This document shows, piece by piece, positions 9,747 through 18,742 of a stretch of DNA of 64,000 bases. The notes below the pieces were generated by a model, which worked only from the letters and a program-made list of their open reading frames with translations, was not told the DNA's origin and searched no databases. The stretch spans positions 275,808 to 339,807 of the forward strand of contig JAPLFQ010000025.1 in the NCBI GenBank assembly GCA_026390595.1. The letters run 5' to 3'. Origin of the DNA: Ignavibacteriales bacterium. GTDB lineage: Bacteria > Bacteroidota > Ignavibacteria > UBA10030. The position numbers and the translations under genes are program-made. Each line of letters starts with the position of its first letter. Within the stretch, counting starts at the first letter, position 1.

Positions 9747-9799
9747 CAAAATGACATAGAAGTTAACTTCACTCCGTTCGTTAACTTCTGTCATTTTGG
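9747..9799. repeat. REP-like imperfect palindrome 2
   Basis: An outer stem AAAATGAC (with one bulge) and an inner stem AGAAGTTAAC/GTTAACTTCT face each other across a short loop. Like palindrome 1, it has the order CAAAA, then TTA(A/G)C, a C/G-rich loop, TAAC and TTTTGG. The two copies form a BIME-like pair. Confidence 0.6.
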
Positions 9800-9938
9800 A
9801 AGTAGCCCTAAAGGGATTCTTCTGCACCCTGAAAATTCGTGCATCGTGTTCATCCTGGAACTCGACTAACGGAGGATTGCAGGAAAATCCCATATTCTTA
9901 GAAGAGAACCGAAACCAACCCCTCTCGACAGCCGGCTT

Positions 9939-10184
9939 CTACTTCGGATGAGAGATAATATCCAAGAGGTAGTAGGTATCGCCCTCGATCGTGAAGTAGA
10001 AACGCCAGTCTCGCGTCACCCGAGCTTGCCAGATTCCTCGTGCCTCGTCATACTTCTTGGCTCTCAGGGAAGGGTGGCGCAAATTCGCAAGCAAAAGGGC
10101 CACCCGACGGTCAAACGCTCCTTGAATTGCAGCTGGGGCTTGCTCATAGCTCTTGACGAAACGGTTAGTATAGAAAAGCCGCAT
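9939..10184 (-). CDS. RelE/ParE-superfamily toxin
   Basis: This 81-residue basic protein has the compact RelE/YafQ-type pattern: FVKSYEQAPAAIQ at the N-terminus and RVTRDWRFYF ... DTYYLLDIISHPK at the C-terminus. Such proteins are ribosome-dependent mRNA interferases or gyrase poisons. Its ATG overlaps the antitoxin stop by one base (TGATG), the usual arrangement of type II toxin-antitoxin operons. It is the second gene of that pair. Confidence 0.85.
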   Translation of the reverse strand: MRLFYTNRFVKSYEQAPAAIQGAFDRRVALLLANLRHPSLRAKKYDEARGIWQARVTRDWRFYFTIEGDTYYLLDIISHPK

Positions 10185-10459
10185 CAGCTTTTTCTCGGTC
10201 TTTTGGAGGAACGGCGGAGGGACTGCACCACCTCTTTCGCCGTTCTAAACGGTCCTTGAACGCGGCCCTTCTTAACATCGTCAAGAGCCTCGGACAGTCG
10301 TTGCTCAATATGCTTGTCGACGAGAGCCTTGGGAGTTAACACAAGCGTCCCGTTTCGGAGCTCTATCTCCAGATAGTCACCTGCACGGAGGTGAAGTTCC
10401 TCGTGAATCTTCTTTGGGATGGCTACCTGACGGCTCGCGCCGATTTTGACAGCGGCCAT
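10184..10459 (-). CDS. AbrB/MazE-type antitoxin
   Basis: This 91-residue protein has an N-terminal swapped-hairpin DNA-binding domain (KIGASRQVAIPKKIHEEL ... GDYLEIEL). Its C-terminal helical tail probably wraps the toxin. The ATG at 10459 is chosen because AGGAGA lies about eight bases upstream; an alternative start at 10489 lacks this. It should neutralise the RelE-type toxin and repress the operon through the palindrome overlapping the transcription start. Confidence 0.85.
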   Translation of the reverse strand: MAAVKIGASRQVAIPKKIHEELHLRAGDYLEIELRNGTLVLTPKALVDKHIEQRLSEALDDVKKGRVQGPFRTAKEVVQSLRRSSKRPRKS

Positions 10460-10488
10460 AGCGTGTTCTCCTCTTGTTTGGGTTTTCA

Positions 10489-10534
10489 TATAATTGTATT
10501 ATACAAAGATAGTGCAGGGTAAGCAGATTGTCAA
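10489..10534 (-). promoter_or_regulatory. Toxin-antitoxin promoter and operator
   Basis: On the minus strand TTGACA (10534-10529) is separated by 17 bases from TATCTT (10511-10506). A perfect 15-base palindrome TATAATTGTATTATA (10489-10503) covers the expected transcription start, where a bound antitoxin would block RNA polymerase. Confidence 0.65.
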
Positions 10535-10661
10535 GCTGAGAAAGGGGCCTTTGGGCGTCCATCTCGACCCACATCGACGCAACCCACGCCTGCGTGCGCC
10601 CCGTCGCTGAAGCTCTGGGGCGTAAGCGACCGAAACGGTGAGCGTTAACACTCCGGCGTGC

Positions 10662-10832
10662 AGGCACGCCATCGCTCACCACCAGGTGATACTAATCGAC
10701 AACGATGTGCTTATCATCTGGTCCTTCAACTTCACGAAAGAGGCGGAAGAAAGGAATGCAGAGAATCTCATTGTAATTCAAAGCAAGCGGCTTACTCCCT
10801 TAGCTGTGGTGAATTGGCGAAAACATCATTAG
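10662..10832 (+). pseudogene. C-terminal remnant of a phospholipase-D-family nuclease
   Basis: The frame reads IAHHQVILIDNDVLIIWSFNFTK and then ERNAENLIVI ... VNW. This is the second HKD half of PLD-type endonucleases (usual form HHKVMIID ... TGSFNFT ... NAENL). The catalytic Lys of the HxK motif is replaced by Gln, and the upstream three quarters of the gene are missing. It is a decayed fragment. Confidence 0.65.
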
Positions 10833-11655
10833 CATTGCATCCCACCCCGATGACGCTTTTTCCTCGAGCCTCGCGATCTTTGCCCGTTTTGGAAGAACAG
10901 AGGTAGCGCAGCTGAGCCGTTGCACTTTCAATTCTGTAGGCCCCCTACCGTATCCCGTGCTAAGCACCTGCACGCCATCCTCCCCCATTTCAAAACTACG
11001 ACGGATTGACTTCGTGCATTGAAAACACACCAATCATTCTCGTTATCCCCACAAACGATCCCCGAGAAAACAGATACTACTTACTTCCTGTCTTTTCGCA
11101 TTCACTCAATCGGACAGCAATCCTCGCAAAACGTAATCGTAGGATCCGCCAACATGATGCGTTGAATGCCAAGTCAGGGAACCAGCGTGTGCATCGGCGA
11201 CGGGTTCTCTTTACACAAGGGATTAACTCCTCTTTCATTCCTTTGGCCTATTTCATTGTGACAAGCTCTTCGATAACTTTCTCAGGCGAATAATAATCGA
11301 CCGATCGGATTCCAATGACTTCATCGGCTATGATTCCCCCGCAACGTGGCGCTCAATCAATCTGCATCCGAATAAAATTCCGATTCACATATCTTCACTT
11401 TACTTACCACACGATCTGGAATGTTCTCAATTTGTAGCCGGATCATACTGACCGTGAAGACAATCCTCGGTCACATTTGATTTGTCAACGGACTAACACT
11501 GACTCAGAAAGGGAAAGCATGACAAAGAGGAGCCGGAGTCCCTTTGGCCCGATTGCTCTCTGTATATCAGGTGGCGACTGTCGTTAGGTTGCTAACGGGA
11601 ACCCGTGATGAAGAACCACCGACGAACCGAAAACAAGAAGGAAACAGAATTGAAA
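10833..11655. other. Long intergenic stretch without recognisable gene
   Basis: I find no convincing gene here. A 95-codon plus-strand frame at 11006-11293 has no recognisable domain or ribosome-binding site. Composition is more AT-rich than the core regions, which suits decayed accessory DNA. The leader of the next secreted-protein gene lies at the right end. Confidence 0.4.
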
Positions 11656-12564
11656 ATGCTCTACATAGAGAACTCGAAATGCCGCGTCCTCCTGACATTC
11701 TTTTTGGTAGTTCAGAGTATCGGTTCTTCCTTATGCTTTGGTCAGGATTTCTATCCTCTTCAGGCAGGCGATGTATGGCAGTATAAAGTGACTTTTCAAG
11801 GAGACTTCAATGGTTACTCGACGAAACAGATCATTAGGGACACTCTAATGCCAAACGGGAATAGATACTTCGTGTTTTCAAATGGCGCAGCTGAGAGAGT
11901 CACGGATTCATTGGTTTCGTATCGCTATGACTCAAGAAACTTTGACTTGGATACATCCACTGCAGAATTGGTCTTGAACAGGTTTAACAGTCCGATCGGA
12001 ACAGCGTGGCGGTCCTTTGAAATGCAAGCCGATCCGAGAGGTATGATCGCGAAAATGGAACAATCATCCTCGTCAGTCTGGTTTGGGGAAATTGTCGAGA
12101 TGAAATTGATCTCGTATTACACCCAATCAGGGTTGTTTGGCGCAAATAATTACTACTCGAAGAAGCATGGTTTGGTTTATTCAGCACTTGAAGGCGGTGC
12201 TTCGTACGAGTTGACGGGTGCAAGGATTGGAGGAGTTGTCTACGGGGTGATTACAGGAATCGTCAACTCACATAGCAAAATGCCTGGTGGCTTTAGTGTT
12301 GCCAACCCGTATCCGAATCCCTTCAACTCATCGACGACAATTGAATACACGCTGTCAGAGGAAAACGTGGTTTCAATTTCAGTCTATGGAATTCTCGGTA
12401 ATCTGGTCAAAAGCCTTCAGCCTGAGAAAAGATCCCAGGGAGTTTACCTCGTCCGATGGAATCTCGATGACGAAGCCGGCAGAAAGCTCCCAAGTGGGGT
12501 GTATTTCTTCAGGATAAGTAGCGGGAGGAACGGCGTCATAAGGAAAGTACTCGCAATTCAATAA
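11656..12564 (+). CDS. Secreted T9SS cargo protein of unknown function
   Basis: This 302-residue protein has a signal peptide (hydrophobic run LLTFFLVVQSIGSSLCFG, cleavage near GQD). A beta-rich middle begins FYPLQAGDVWQYKV, a pattern common in secreted Bacteroidota proteins. The C-terminal sorting domain of about 90 residues contains NPYPNPFNSSTTIEYTL and LPSGVYFFRI. A longer frame extends to 11605, but the signal peptide fits the ATG at 11656. It should be exported by Sec and then anchored or released by T9SS. Function unknown. Confidence 0.75.
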   Translation: MLYIENSKCRVLLTFFLVVQSIGSSLCFGQDFYPLQAGDVWQYKVTFQGDFNGYSTKQIIRDTLMPNGNRYFVFSNGAAERVTDSLVSYRYDSRNFDLDTSTAELVLNRFNSPIGTAWRSFEMQADPRGMIAKMEQSSSSVWFGEIVEMKLISYYTQSGLFGANNYYSKKHGLVYSALEGGASYELTGARIGGVVYGVITGIVNSHSKMPGGFSVANPYPNPFNSSTTIEYTLSEENVVSISVYGILGNLVKSLQPEKRSQGVYLVRWNLDDEAGRKLPSGVYFFRISSGRNGVIRKVLAIQ

Positions 12565-12589
12565 CCAACATTGACAAAAGGAGCCGCTT

Positions 12590-14749
12590 ATGCGATACCT
12601 CATCCTATTATTGGCACTAATCGGGTTGATGAGTCCGGCGCATGTCTGCGCCCAAGACTCGTTCTGCGGATCTAGCACTGGGGGGAGCCAGCAACAAGTG
12701 CTGGATAACACAACCTTTCCGTCATATGGAGGCATATGGCTACCCTCTACTGGAACGATCAAAGCATATGTCGTCTTTGTGCAGTTCAAAGATCAATCGA
12801 TTACTGACGCCAATTGGCCGGCGAACTCGCTTCCTAATTGGGGAGCGAGTTTCGTCGCTAGCTCGGTTGATCAAAACGGGAATTATCCGACAGGAAGCCT
12901 CTCTAAGCGGATGTACGGTTTTTCAAATGGTGCGCTTCATGTCATAGGAGACTATTATCCCCAAGTTGTTCTTACCGATCTGAACGCAAACGAGTATTCG
13001 AGTTACGGGCAGGTGAATTATGAGATCCTGCAAAGAATCGACCAAAACGTGAATTTTGCATTGTACGATAACTTTAACTACAGTGGCGACTATGATGTTG
13101 TCCCTGGTGCTGACAATCGTGTTGACCTTGTCATATTGATTTACAGGAGTGTACCTCAGACAGCACCCTATTTCTGGTGGGGGATTGCCGAACTCGGCTT
13201 TGATAGCTGTCCCACAAATGATAATGGGAGAGTCATATATGGCGGCGCGCCGGGATCTGGCCTTACAGTGGCTTTTCATCCTAATGATGGCGCAGGCACT
13301 GTTATGCCATTTGACGATGCCGTGGGACTAGCGGTCCACGAAACCTCACACTTCTTTTTCGGCCGTGGTCACTTCATCCACAACTTCGCTACTCTCGGTG
13401 CAATGAGCGATGAAAACGGCGGGAGTTCATTTAACTCTGTCGAGAGAAGATGGCTCGGATGGATGGATTTCACATATCCTAGTTCTGATCCCACCACGGT
13501 CACACTAAGAGATTTCTTTACAACCCGAGATGCTTGCGCGGTGCAAATCGGTACCTCAAACCAATGGTTTGTTATCGAAAACAGACAAAGAATAGATCCT
13601 CTTGATAAGGCCCCTTACCCTGGTGTCTATGTCTATTTCTTTGACGGCTACTATTGGGGTGGTCTTGACATAGTAAGTGCAGATGGCCGGTGGAATTGGG
13701 CGTGGAATTACTCTTCACAACAAGCAGAAAAATCTTCAGCGAATCCTTCAACAGGTAGATCAAAACTGCAGCTGGTCGATCTCGCTGGCGTTGACCGGAA
13801 ACCGCCGGGGTTCAATGGAGATAGTCTTGATCCGTTTAATTTTGGGTATAAGACTACGCTTGTTCCAAATGCCAATCCATCAAGTTACACGCGTGATGGC
13901 ATGCTTAGTAATATCGCGATGCAGTTGGTCAGTGCAAACGATGGTGCCTTCACAATAAAGATCTACAAGAATGCGATTTCAGGATCAGTCTCAGGGAACA
14001 TCGCCACAAACACCGTCTGGGCTGGAAACGTCATTGCTACAGGTTCGGTTACCGTGAACTCAGGAGTAAGCCTGGTGATCTTGCCGGGTTCAACAGTAAG
14101 TTTCGCGAACGGCACTTCTCTCACAGTGTACGGTACTCTCAGCGCCACGGATGCAACCTTCACCAGTTCCTCTACTTGGAGTGGAATCGTAATAAGTGGA
14201 ACTGGGGCTAATAATTCTTCATTGGAAAACTGCACCATTGAGCACGTTCTGACTTATGGAGGTTCTGCGCTCACCGTCAACGGCGCATCTGGCGTCAAGA
14301 TTCACTACTGCAACATATCCAACAACGCCAGTTTTGGGACCGGCGGAGTGTCATTCATTGATGCAGGTGATCCGGAAATCTACCACAACACCATTAGCTC
14401 CAATGGTGGTTACGGTGTCAGGTTCTACAACACTAATGGCAATATCTGGGAAAATACGATTACCTCAAATGCGGAAGGGGGTGTGTATTGTAACAGTGCC
14501 GCTCATCCTGCGTTCGGAAGGGTGGGATATTACTATAGCACCTCCAAGGGCAACAACACAATCAGCGGGGGGTACTACGGCGTGCAGCTAAATAGCTGGT
14601 CCAGCGCGTACATCGGCTCAACAAACAATTCGTCCTACGGCTATAACCGCATTACTTCGACCACGACGGCGCGCGTCTTCGCTGGCGCTTACTGCGAGGC
14701 TGTGGCGGAGCAAACTTGGTGGGGGGCGAATCCTCCCGATCCTGTGTAG
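12590..14749 (+). CDS. Secreted M6-like metalloprotease with beta-helix region, cut by an in-frame TAG
   Basis: The 719 codons start with a clean signal peptide (MRYLILLLALIGLMSPAHVCAQ). The catalytic-like region has AVHETSHFFFGRGH, an HExxH zinc site, in a context like M6/immune-inhibitor-A peptidases. Residues from about 470 form glycine- and asparagine-rich parallel beta-helix repeats (SLENCTIEHV, ISNNASFGTGG). The frame ends at TAG 14747-14749 after WWGANPPDPV. The same frame continues past it into a helical region and a T9SS sorting domain, so the natural protein is probably about 1031 residues (12590-15685). Without readthrough the product lacks its sorting signal. Confidence 0.8.
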   Translation: MRYLILLLALIGLMSPAHVCAQDSFCGSSTGGSQQQVLDNTTFPSYGGIWLPSTGTIKAYVVFVQFKDQSITDANWPANSLPNWGASFVASSVDQNGNYPTGSLSKRMYGFSNGALHVIGDYYPQVVLTDLNANEYSSYGQVNYEILQRIDQNVNFALYDNFNYSGDYDVVPGADNRVDLVILIYRSVPQTAPYFWWGIAELGFDSCPTNDNGRVIYGGAPGSGLTVAFHPNDGAGTVMPFDDAVGLAVHETSHFFFGRGHFIHNFATLGAMSDENGGSSFNSVERRWLGWMDFTYPSSDPTTVTLRDFFTTRDACAVQIGTSNQWFVIENRQRIDPLDKAPYPGVYVYFFDGYYWGGLDIVSADGRWNWAWNYSSQQAEKSSANPSTGRSKLQLVDLAGVDRKPPGFNGDSLDPFNFGYKTTLVPNANPSSYTRDGMLSNIAMQLVSANDGAFTIKIYKNAISGSVSGNIATNTVWAGNVIATGSVTVNSGVSLVILPGSTVSFANGTSLTVYGTLSATDATFTSSSTWSGIVISGTGANNSSLENCTIEHVLTYGGSALTVNGASGVKIHYCNISNNASFGTGGVSFIDAGDPEIYHNTISSNGGYGVRFYNTNGNIWENTITSNAEGGVYCNSAAHPAFGRVGYYYSTSKGNNTISGGYYGVQLNSWSSAYIGSTNNSSYGYNRITSTTTARVFAGAYCEAVAEQTWWGANPPDPV

Positions 14750-14794
14750 TTCCAACTGTATGATGCCTCTTCTCTCATCGAGTGGAGCCCTTAT

Positions 14795-15685
14795 TTGACG
14801 TCAGATCCAGGTGCAGCCTCTAGATTAATCCAAGTAATGGCGCCAGCAATTCTCCTGTCGCGACAAAATCTCGGAGGTGTCGAAAAGGACAAAGAATGGA
14901 GAAAATCTCTCCAGACGGCAGTGGAAGACCGCATCAACGGCCAGTATGACGATGCGAAGCAAATCTTACATAAATTAATTGCGACGAATCCCGCCCCTGA
15001 GGCGCCAACGTTCGCGGCGGTGGAATTCTTGCAGCTCTATCGAGCAACCTTGGACGACGACATAATCAGGCTCACCCGCTCTAACCTGGTTGAAAAGAGA
15101 GTGCCTGAAGCCGTTTCTCAGTTGCTCCTGGCGAAGATGTTGTCTTTAAAACCAGAGAAGAGCGAAACAATTGATCTTCTGAATGCCGTAGCCGCCAGTA
15201 ATCCCGCCACCGAACAGGAGAAACTTGCGTTGTTGGATTTGTTCCACTTGTACTACGCATCGCCCCAATACGCGTCTTCTCTGAACATTCCTCTCACATC
15301 GTTACTCAAGAACCACCCTGACGATCCAGACGTGAAGGAAGCTCTCTGGTTGAGCAATATCAGACAATCCAATTCGGCGATGCAAAAGGCTGAACCCGCC
15401 AAGGAAGCAACTCAATTGTTCTCCAACAATTTAACCTTGGAGAACTATCCGAATCCGTTTAATCCATCGACCATCATCCGATACAAACTCCCCACTGACG
15501 GGATGGTGTCGTTGAAGGTGTTTGATATCCTCGGCAGAGCAGTCACGACGTTGGTAGCTGAATTCAAGACGGCGGGAATCCATGAAGCACGTTTCGATGC
15601 AACAATGATCTCGAGCGGTATATACTTCTATCGACTCGATGCCGGCGGAAAGAGCGTTGTTGAAAGGATGGTCTTAATCAAATAA
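14795..15685 (+). CDS. C-terminal half of the split metalloprotease: helical region plus T9SS sorting domain
   Basis: This segment is in the same frame as the gene at 12590. From 14750 it continues FQLYDASSLIEWSPYL, exactly what normally follows a WWG..PPDP motif in related proteins. It contains TPR-like helices (DDAKQILHKLIATNP and similar) and ends with a sorting domain: LENYPNPFNPSTIIRYKL, FDILGRAVTTL and SSGIYFYRLDAGG. It has no signal peptide, and the annotated start codon has no ribosome-binding site, so it is unlikely to be translated as a free protein. Confidence 0.7.
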   Translation: MTSDPGAASRLIQVMAPAILLSRQNLGGVEKDKEWRKSLQTAVEDRINGQYDDAKQILHKLIATNPAPEAPTFAAVEFLQLYRATLDDDIIRLTRSNLVEKRVPEAVSQLLLAKMLSLKPEKSETIDLLNAVAASNPATEQEKLALLDLFHLYYASPQYASSLNIPLTSLLKNHPDDPDVKEALWLSNIRQSNSAMQKAEPAKEATQLFSNNLTLENYPNPFNPSTIIRYKLPTDGMVSLKVFDILGRAVTTLVAEFKTAGIHEARFDATMISSGIYFYRLDAGGKSVVERMVLIK

Positions 15686-15720
15686 TACCATCTGGCGCAA
15701 CCAAAGAATCCCCGACTGCG

Positions 15721-15981
15721 CTAGGTCGAGAGATTGCGACGCTTGTGAACGAATACCAAACAGCAGGGGGTCATGAGGTGCGGTTTGATGCTTCGCATCT
15801 TTCCAGCGGAATGTACCTGTACGGGCTTGAGGCGGCAGGCAGGCCGATCGTGCAGAAGATGTTGCTCGCTAGGGAATCGCGGAAGCTCAGCGGGGACAAG
15901 ATCGTGTCCGGTTCTGGCAATTCGCTGCCTGCCGTACGATCAGATTTCGTAGAGTGGTATCACGCCTCAGACATATTTTGA
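15721..15981 (+). pseudogene. Orphan T9SS sorting-domain fragment
   Basis: The frame reads LGREIATLVNEYQTAGG, then HLSSGMYLYGLEAAG and QKMLLAR: the second half of a sorting domain without the YPNPFNPST half or a passenger. The frame then runs past the usual terminus for another 35 codons to 15981. It is probably a recombination scar from cassette-like exchange among T9SS cargo genes. Confidence 0.6.
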
Positions 15982-16166
15982 GGCGGGTAGTCCGATTCGA
16001 ATTCTGTTTACAATGATATGCCAAGTGTCAGGACTAGAACTATCCTCATCAACTTACTTCGGCAGGGTGGCATTCGTTCCTAGAACCAAAGGAAATAAAA
16101 AAAGGTTGATATTTGCCGCGCTGTAAGACCGGTCTTAGTGTTTTTGAAAAGAGAGGGGAAATCAAT

Positions 16167-16898
16167 ATGCAACTCATGCGGGCTAGTTCAACAACAATCT
16201 TCAAATTTCTGATCATCGTCATCGGCCTTTGCCTTTCGGAGAGTAGCAGTGCTCAAGGATCCCCATTCTCAATTCAGGCCTCCCTAGGAGCATCTTACCT
16301 TCCCATGACAAAGACGTCCGAGTTCATCCAATCCTGGGGATACGGAGACTTCAAAAAGACATCAATGAATGTTACGGGTGAAGTGGGATTCAACTATGCC
16401 TTCAGCCAAGCAACGAGCACGATGTTAAAGATCGGGCTTTTGAAAACGTCATCTAAATTTTACCCCGGCTTCAATGAAGACCCAGAGGCGTTTGCGGCAT
16501 GGACGCTGCAAATGGTCCCTGTCTCACTTGGGTTAGAATGCAGATTGTTGAAGGCTTCAGAAAGAGTATTCGTCTTCGGCAGTGCAGGATTTGGCGTATG
16601 CTTTAGTCAGGTCCGTCAATCCTCAAACTATACAGAGAGCGGTGAACCCACGGTTCCTCGTATTCGGCGGTACAATTTTCCGGAAAGCAAGGTCACGGGG
16701 ACGCAAGCCACACTTGAAGGTTCAATTGGGATATCCCTCGGGATCACAAAATCAGTTTCGGTAGTACCAGTTGTCGATTATGAGTATGCACTTAACAGTA
16801 TCAAAATGCGGGTTGAAGACCATTATGGGGTAGAAGCGTTTCCAGAAATCAACGTAACCAATCTTAGGTTTGGAGTAGGAATACAAATCACGTTATGA
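16167..16898 (+). CDS. Outer-membrane beta-barrel-like protein
   Basis: This 243-residue protein has a signal peptide (IFKFLIIVIGLCLSESSSAQG). Alternating hydrophobic strands follow (FSIQASLGASYLP, GEVGFNYAF, VFVFGSAGFGVCF, EGSIGISLGI), ending with a strand NLRFGVGIQITL typical of small eight-stranded barrels. The ATG at 16167 is preceded by GAGGGGAAATCAAT, a good ribosome-binding site. A longer frame starts at 16113. Function unknown. Confidence 0.65.
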   Translation: MQLMRASSTTIFKFLIIVIGLCLSESSSAQGSPFSIQASLGASYLPMTKTSEFIQSWGYGDFKKTSMNVTGEVGFNYAFSQATSTMLKIGLLKTSSKFYPGFNEDPEAFAAWTLQMVPVSLGLECRLLKASERVFVFGSAGFGVCFSQVRQSSNYTESGEPTVPRIRRYNFPESKVTGTQATLEGSIGISLGITKSVSVVPVVDYEYALNSIKMRVEDHYGVEAFPEINVTNLRFGVGIQITL

Positions 16899-16923
16899 AT
16901 GAGCTTGAATGGAGAACATTGAT

Positions 16924-17013
16924 ATGAGCAGATCGCGAATGTTGATTCTTCTGATCTTATTCTTGAGCGCTTCGAGTGCCGACGCGCAGGTTACTCCCAA
17001 CGACAGCTTCTGA
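16924..17013 (+). pseudogene. 5' stub of a secreted-protein gene interrupted by the IS3-family element
   Basis: The GGAG-preceded ATG at 16924 opens a signal peptide (MLILLILFLSASSADAQ). After 29 codons the frame meets the IS left end, whose first bases TGA supply the stop. The 3' part of the same or another secreted gene reappears after the IS at 18245. Confidence 0.7.
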
Positions 17014-17073
17014 CATGCCCCCCAAAAGCTGATCCAATTTGATATATTGGATCGGAGAAGAAAGGGGTTGAAT

Positions 17074-17352
17074 ATGGCACGGAAGAAACACACGGCAGAA
17101 CAGATCATTGCGAAGCTCCATGAAGTTGAGGTCCTTCAGAGCCAAGGCAAGTCAGTCGCAGAAGCCGTTCGTCAGGTAGCAATCAGTGAGATGACATACT
17201 ACAAGTGGCGGAAAGAGTACGGGGGGTTGAGGGTTGACCAAGCCAGGCGTCTCAAAGAGCTTGAACAAGAGAACCAGAGACTCCGGAAGGTAGTAGCGGA
17301 ACAGACGATCGATATCTCCATCCTGAAGGAAGCCGCCCGGGGAAACTTCTGA
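17074..17352 (+). CDS. IS3-family transposase OrfA
   Basis: This 92-residue protein has a helix-turn-helix ([33 protein letters not shown]) followed by a leucine-zipper-like helix ([15 protein letters not shown]). It ends LKEAARGNF, as in IS407-group elements. It binds the IS ends. A -1 shift near its 3' end (GGGGAAA at about 17339) would fuse it to OrfB. AAGGGG lies upstream of the ATG. Confidence 0.9.
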   Translation: MARKKHTAEQIIAKLHEVEVLQSQGKSVAEAVRQVAISEMTYYKWRKEYGGLRVDQARRLKELEQENQRLRKVVAEQTIDISILKEAARGNF

Positions 17353-17384
17353 GCCCGGACAAGAAGCGCCGGGCAGCCAGAGAA

Positions 17385-18194
17385 GTGCAGGATGCGCTGG
17401 GTTGTTCTGAACGGCGTGTGTGCAAAGTTCTTGAGCAGCCGCGTTCGACGCAACGCCTGGATCCAATCGTGTCGAAGATGAACCAGCAACTGACCGAACG
17501 GATCACGGATCTCGCTGTAGATTACGGTCGGTATGGATATCGTCGTATCACGACTCTGTTGCGCGAGGAAGGCTGGCATGTGAACCACAAGCGTGTGGAG
17601 TGCATATGGCGCCGGGAAGGGCTGAAAGTGCCGCAACGGCAACCCAAACGCCGACGATTGTGGCTGGGCGACGGCTCTTGTATCAGGCTTCGTGCAACAC
17701 ATCGGGATCATGTCTGGAGTTACGACTTTGTTGCCGACAGGACAAGCGAAGGACGGAAGATGCGGATGCTGAACATTATCGATGAATACACCCGTGAGTG
17801 TCTGGTGATCCGCATTGACCGAAAGATCACGGCCAGTGATGTCATCGAAACGCTGAAGGAGTTGTTCGTTACGAGGGGAGTGCCGGAGCATATCCGATCG
17901 GATAACGGCCCGGAGTTCGTTGCGGAGCTGGTTCGGGAATGGCTTCAACTGCTTGGTGTGAAGACTTTGTTTATCGAACCAGGCAGTCCCTGGCAAAACG
18001 GTTACATCGAATCATTCAACGGCAGGTTCAGAGATGAGTTGCTCAACGGAGAGATCTTTGATACATTGACCGAAGCGAGAGTTGTTACAGAACGATGGAG
18101 AAGACACTACAACAACTACAGGCCTCATAGCTCTCTGAACTACAGACCACCAGCACCAGAATCGTTTTACCAGCTCAGGCTTGCCAGTGCCTGA
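17385..18194 (+). CDS. IS3-family transposase OrfB (DDE integrase core)
   Basis: The catalytic part of the transposase. An HTH_21-like region ([14 protein letters not shown]) precedes the rve core with the DDE triad: Asp in WSYDFV, Asp in RSDNGPEF and Glu in [12 protein letters not shown]. The C-terminus has the usual [12 protein letters not shown]. The frame is -1 relative to orfA and open from about 17341, so the working product is the OrfAB fusion made by programmed frameshifting. It appears intact. Confidence 0.9.
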   Translation: MQDALGCSERRVCKVLEQPRSTQRLDPIVSKMNQQLTERITDLAVDYGRYGYRRITTLLREEGWHVNHKRVECIWRREGLKVPQRQPKRRRLWLGDGSCIRLRATHRDHVWSYDFVADRTSEGRKMRMLNIIDEYTRECLVIRIDRKITASDVIETLKELFVTRGVPEHIRSDNGPEFVAELVREWLQLLGVKTLFIEPGSPWQNGYIESFNGRFRDELLNGEIFDTLTEARVVTERWRRHYNNYRPHSSLNYRPPAPESFYQLRLASA

Positions 18195-18244
18195 AGCATT
18201 ACAATCCTAAACATACAACTGGCACATCATCTGGGGGCAGGTCA

Positions 18245-18671
18245 GTACGACTTGGGAGACAAGGTCAAGGCAACAGAATATTTCCGCTCGCTTATTGCGA
18301 GTTATCCAAAGGATCCGCTAAGCGCTTTGGCACTAGCTACTTTAGGCGAGTGGGCTGGAGGTGCGTCTACGAATCAACAAAAATCAGCCCGAACTGAAAA
18401 CACCATCAAGACTAGCTTGTTCTTGGAGAACTATCCGAATCCATTCAATCCTTCTACGGTTGTCAGCTTTTCGGTGCCTGAAGCAGGGCTTGTTACCCTC
18501 AAGATCTTTGACTTACTTGGTCGCGAAGTCGCAACACTGGTGAACGAATTCACGACTGTGGGTACTCACGTCGCCATTTTCAATGGCTCTTCGTTGTCCA
18601 GTGGAATGTATGTCGCGAGGCTACAGATGGCAGGGAAAACAGCAGCCGCTAAGTTACTGCTCGCCAGGTAA
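18245..18671 (+). pseudogene. 3' remnant of a T9SS cargo gene truncated by the IS
   Basis: The frame resumes directly at the IS right end (GQYDLGDKVKATEYFRSLIA, a TPR-like helix). It ends with an intact sorting domain (LENYPNPFNPSTVVSFSV, FDLLGREVATL, LLLAR). It has lost its start and signal peptide. Confidence 0.75.
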
Positions 18672-18703
18672 CTCTAGGCCTACAAGGAGGAAGTGGCTCC
18701 TCA

Positions 18704-18742
18704 CGCCCGCCGTTCGAGATTTTGAACGGCGGGCGTTCTTTT
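18704..18742 (+). terminator. Rho-independent terminator
   Basis: A perfect 12-bp stem ACGCCCGCCGTT/AACGGCGGGCGT encloses a nine-base loop and is followed by TCTTTT. It ends the truncated T9SS gene's transcription unit. Confidence 0.8.

Larger units (their letters stand above)
17011..18244 (+). mobile_element. IS3-family insertion sequence (IS407-like)
   Basis: The element is 1234 bp. Left end TGACATGCCCCC and right end (inverted) TGACCTGCCCCC are the imperfect terminal repeats typical of the IS407 group. Two overlapping-phase frames, orfA and orfB, encode the transposase. No target-site duplication is visible (flanks CTTC and GTAC), and joining the flanks does not restore a frame. Adjacent DNA was therefore probably deleted after insertion. 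Confidence 0.88.

Noticed and set aside
11006..11293. 95-codon plus-strand frame as a small gene
   Set aside because: No ribosome-binding site, no signal peptide and no recognisable domain; composition looks like chance.
14747..14749. Amber recoding (pyrrolysine or reassigned TAG)
   Set aside because: Several nearby genes end normally in TAG and no recoding signal is visible; a point mutation or sequencing error is simpler.
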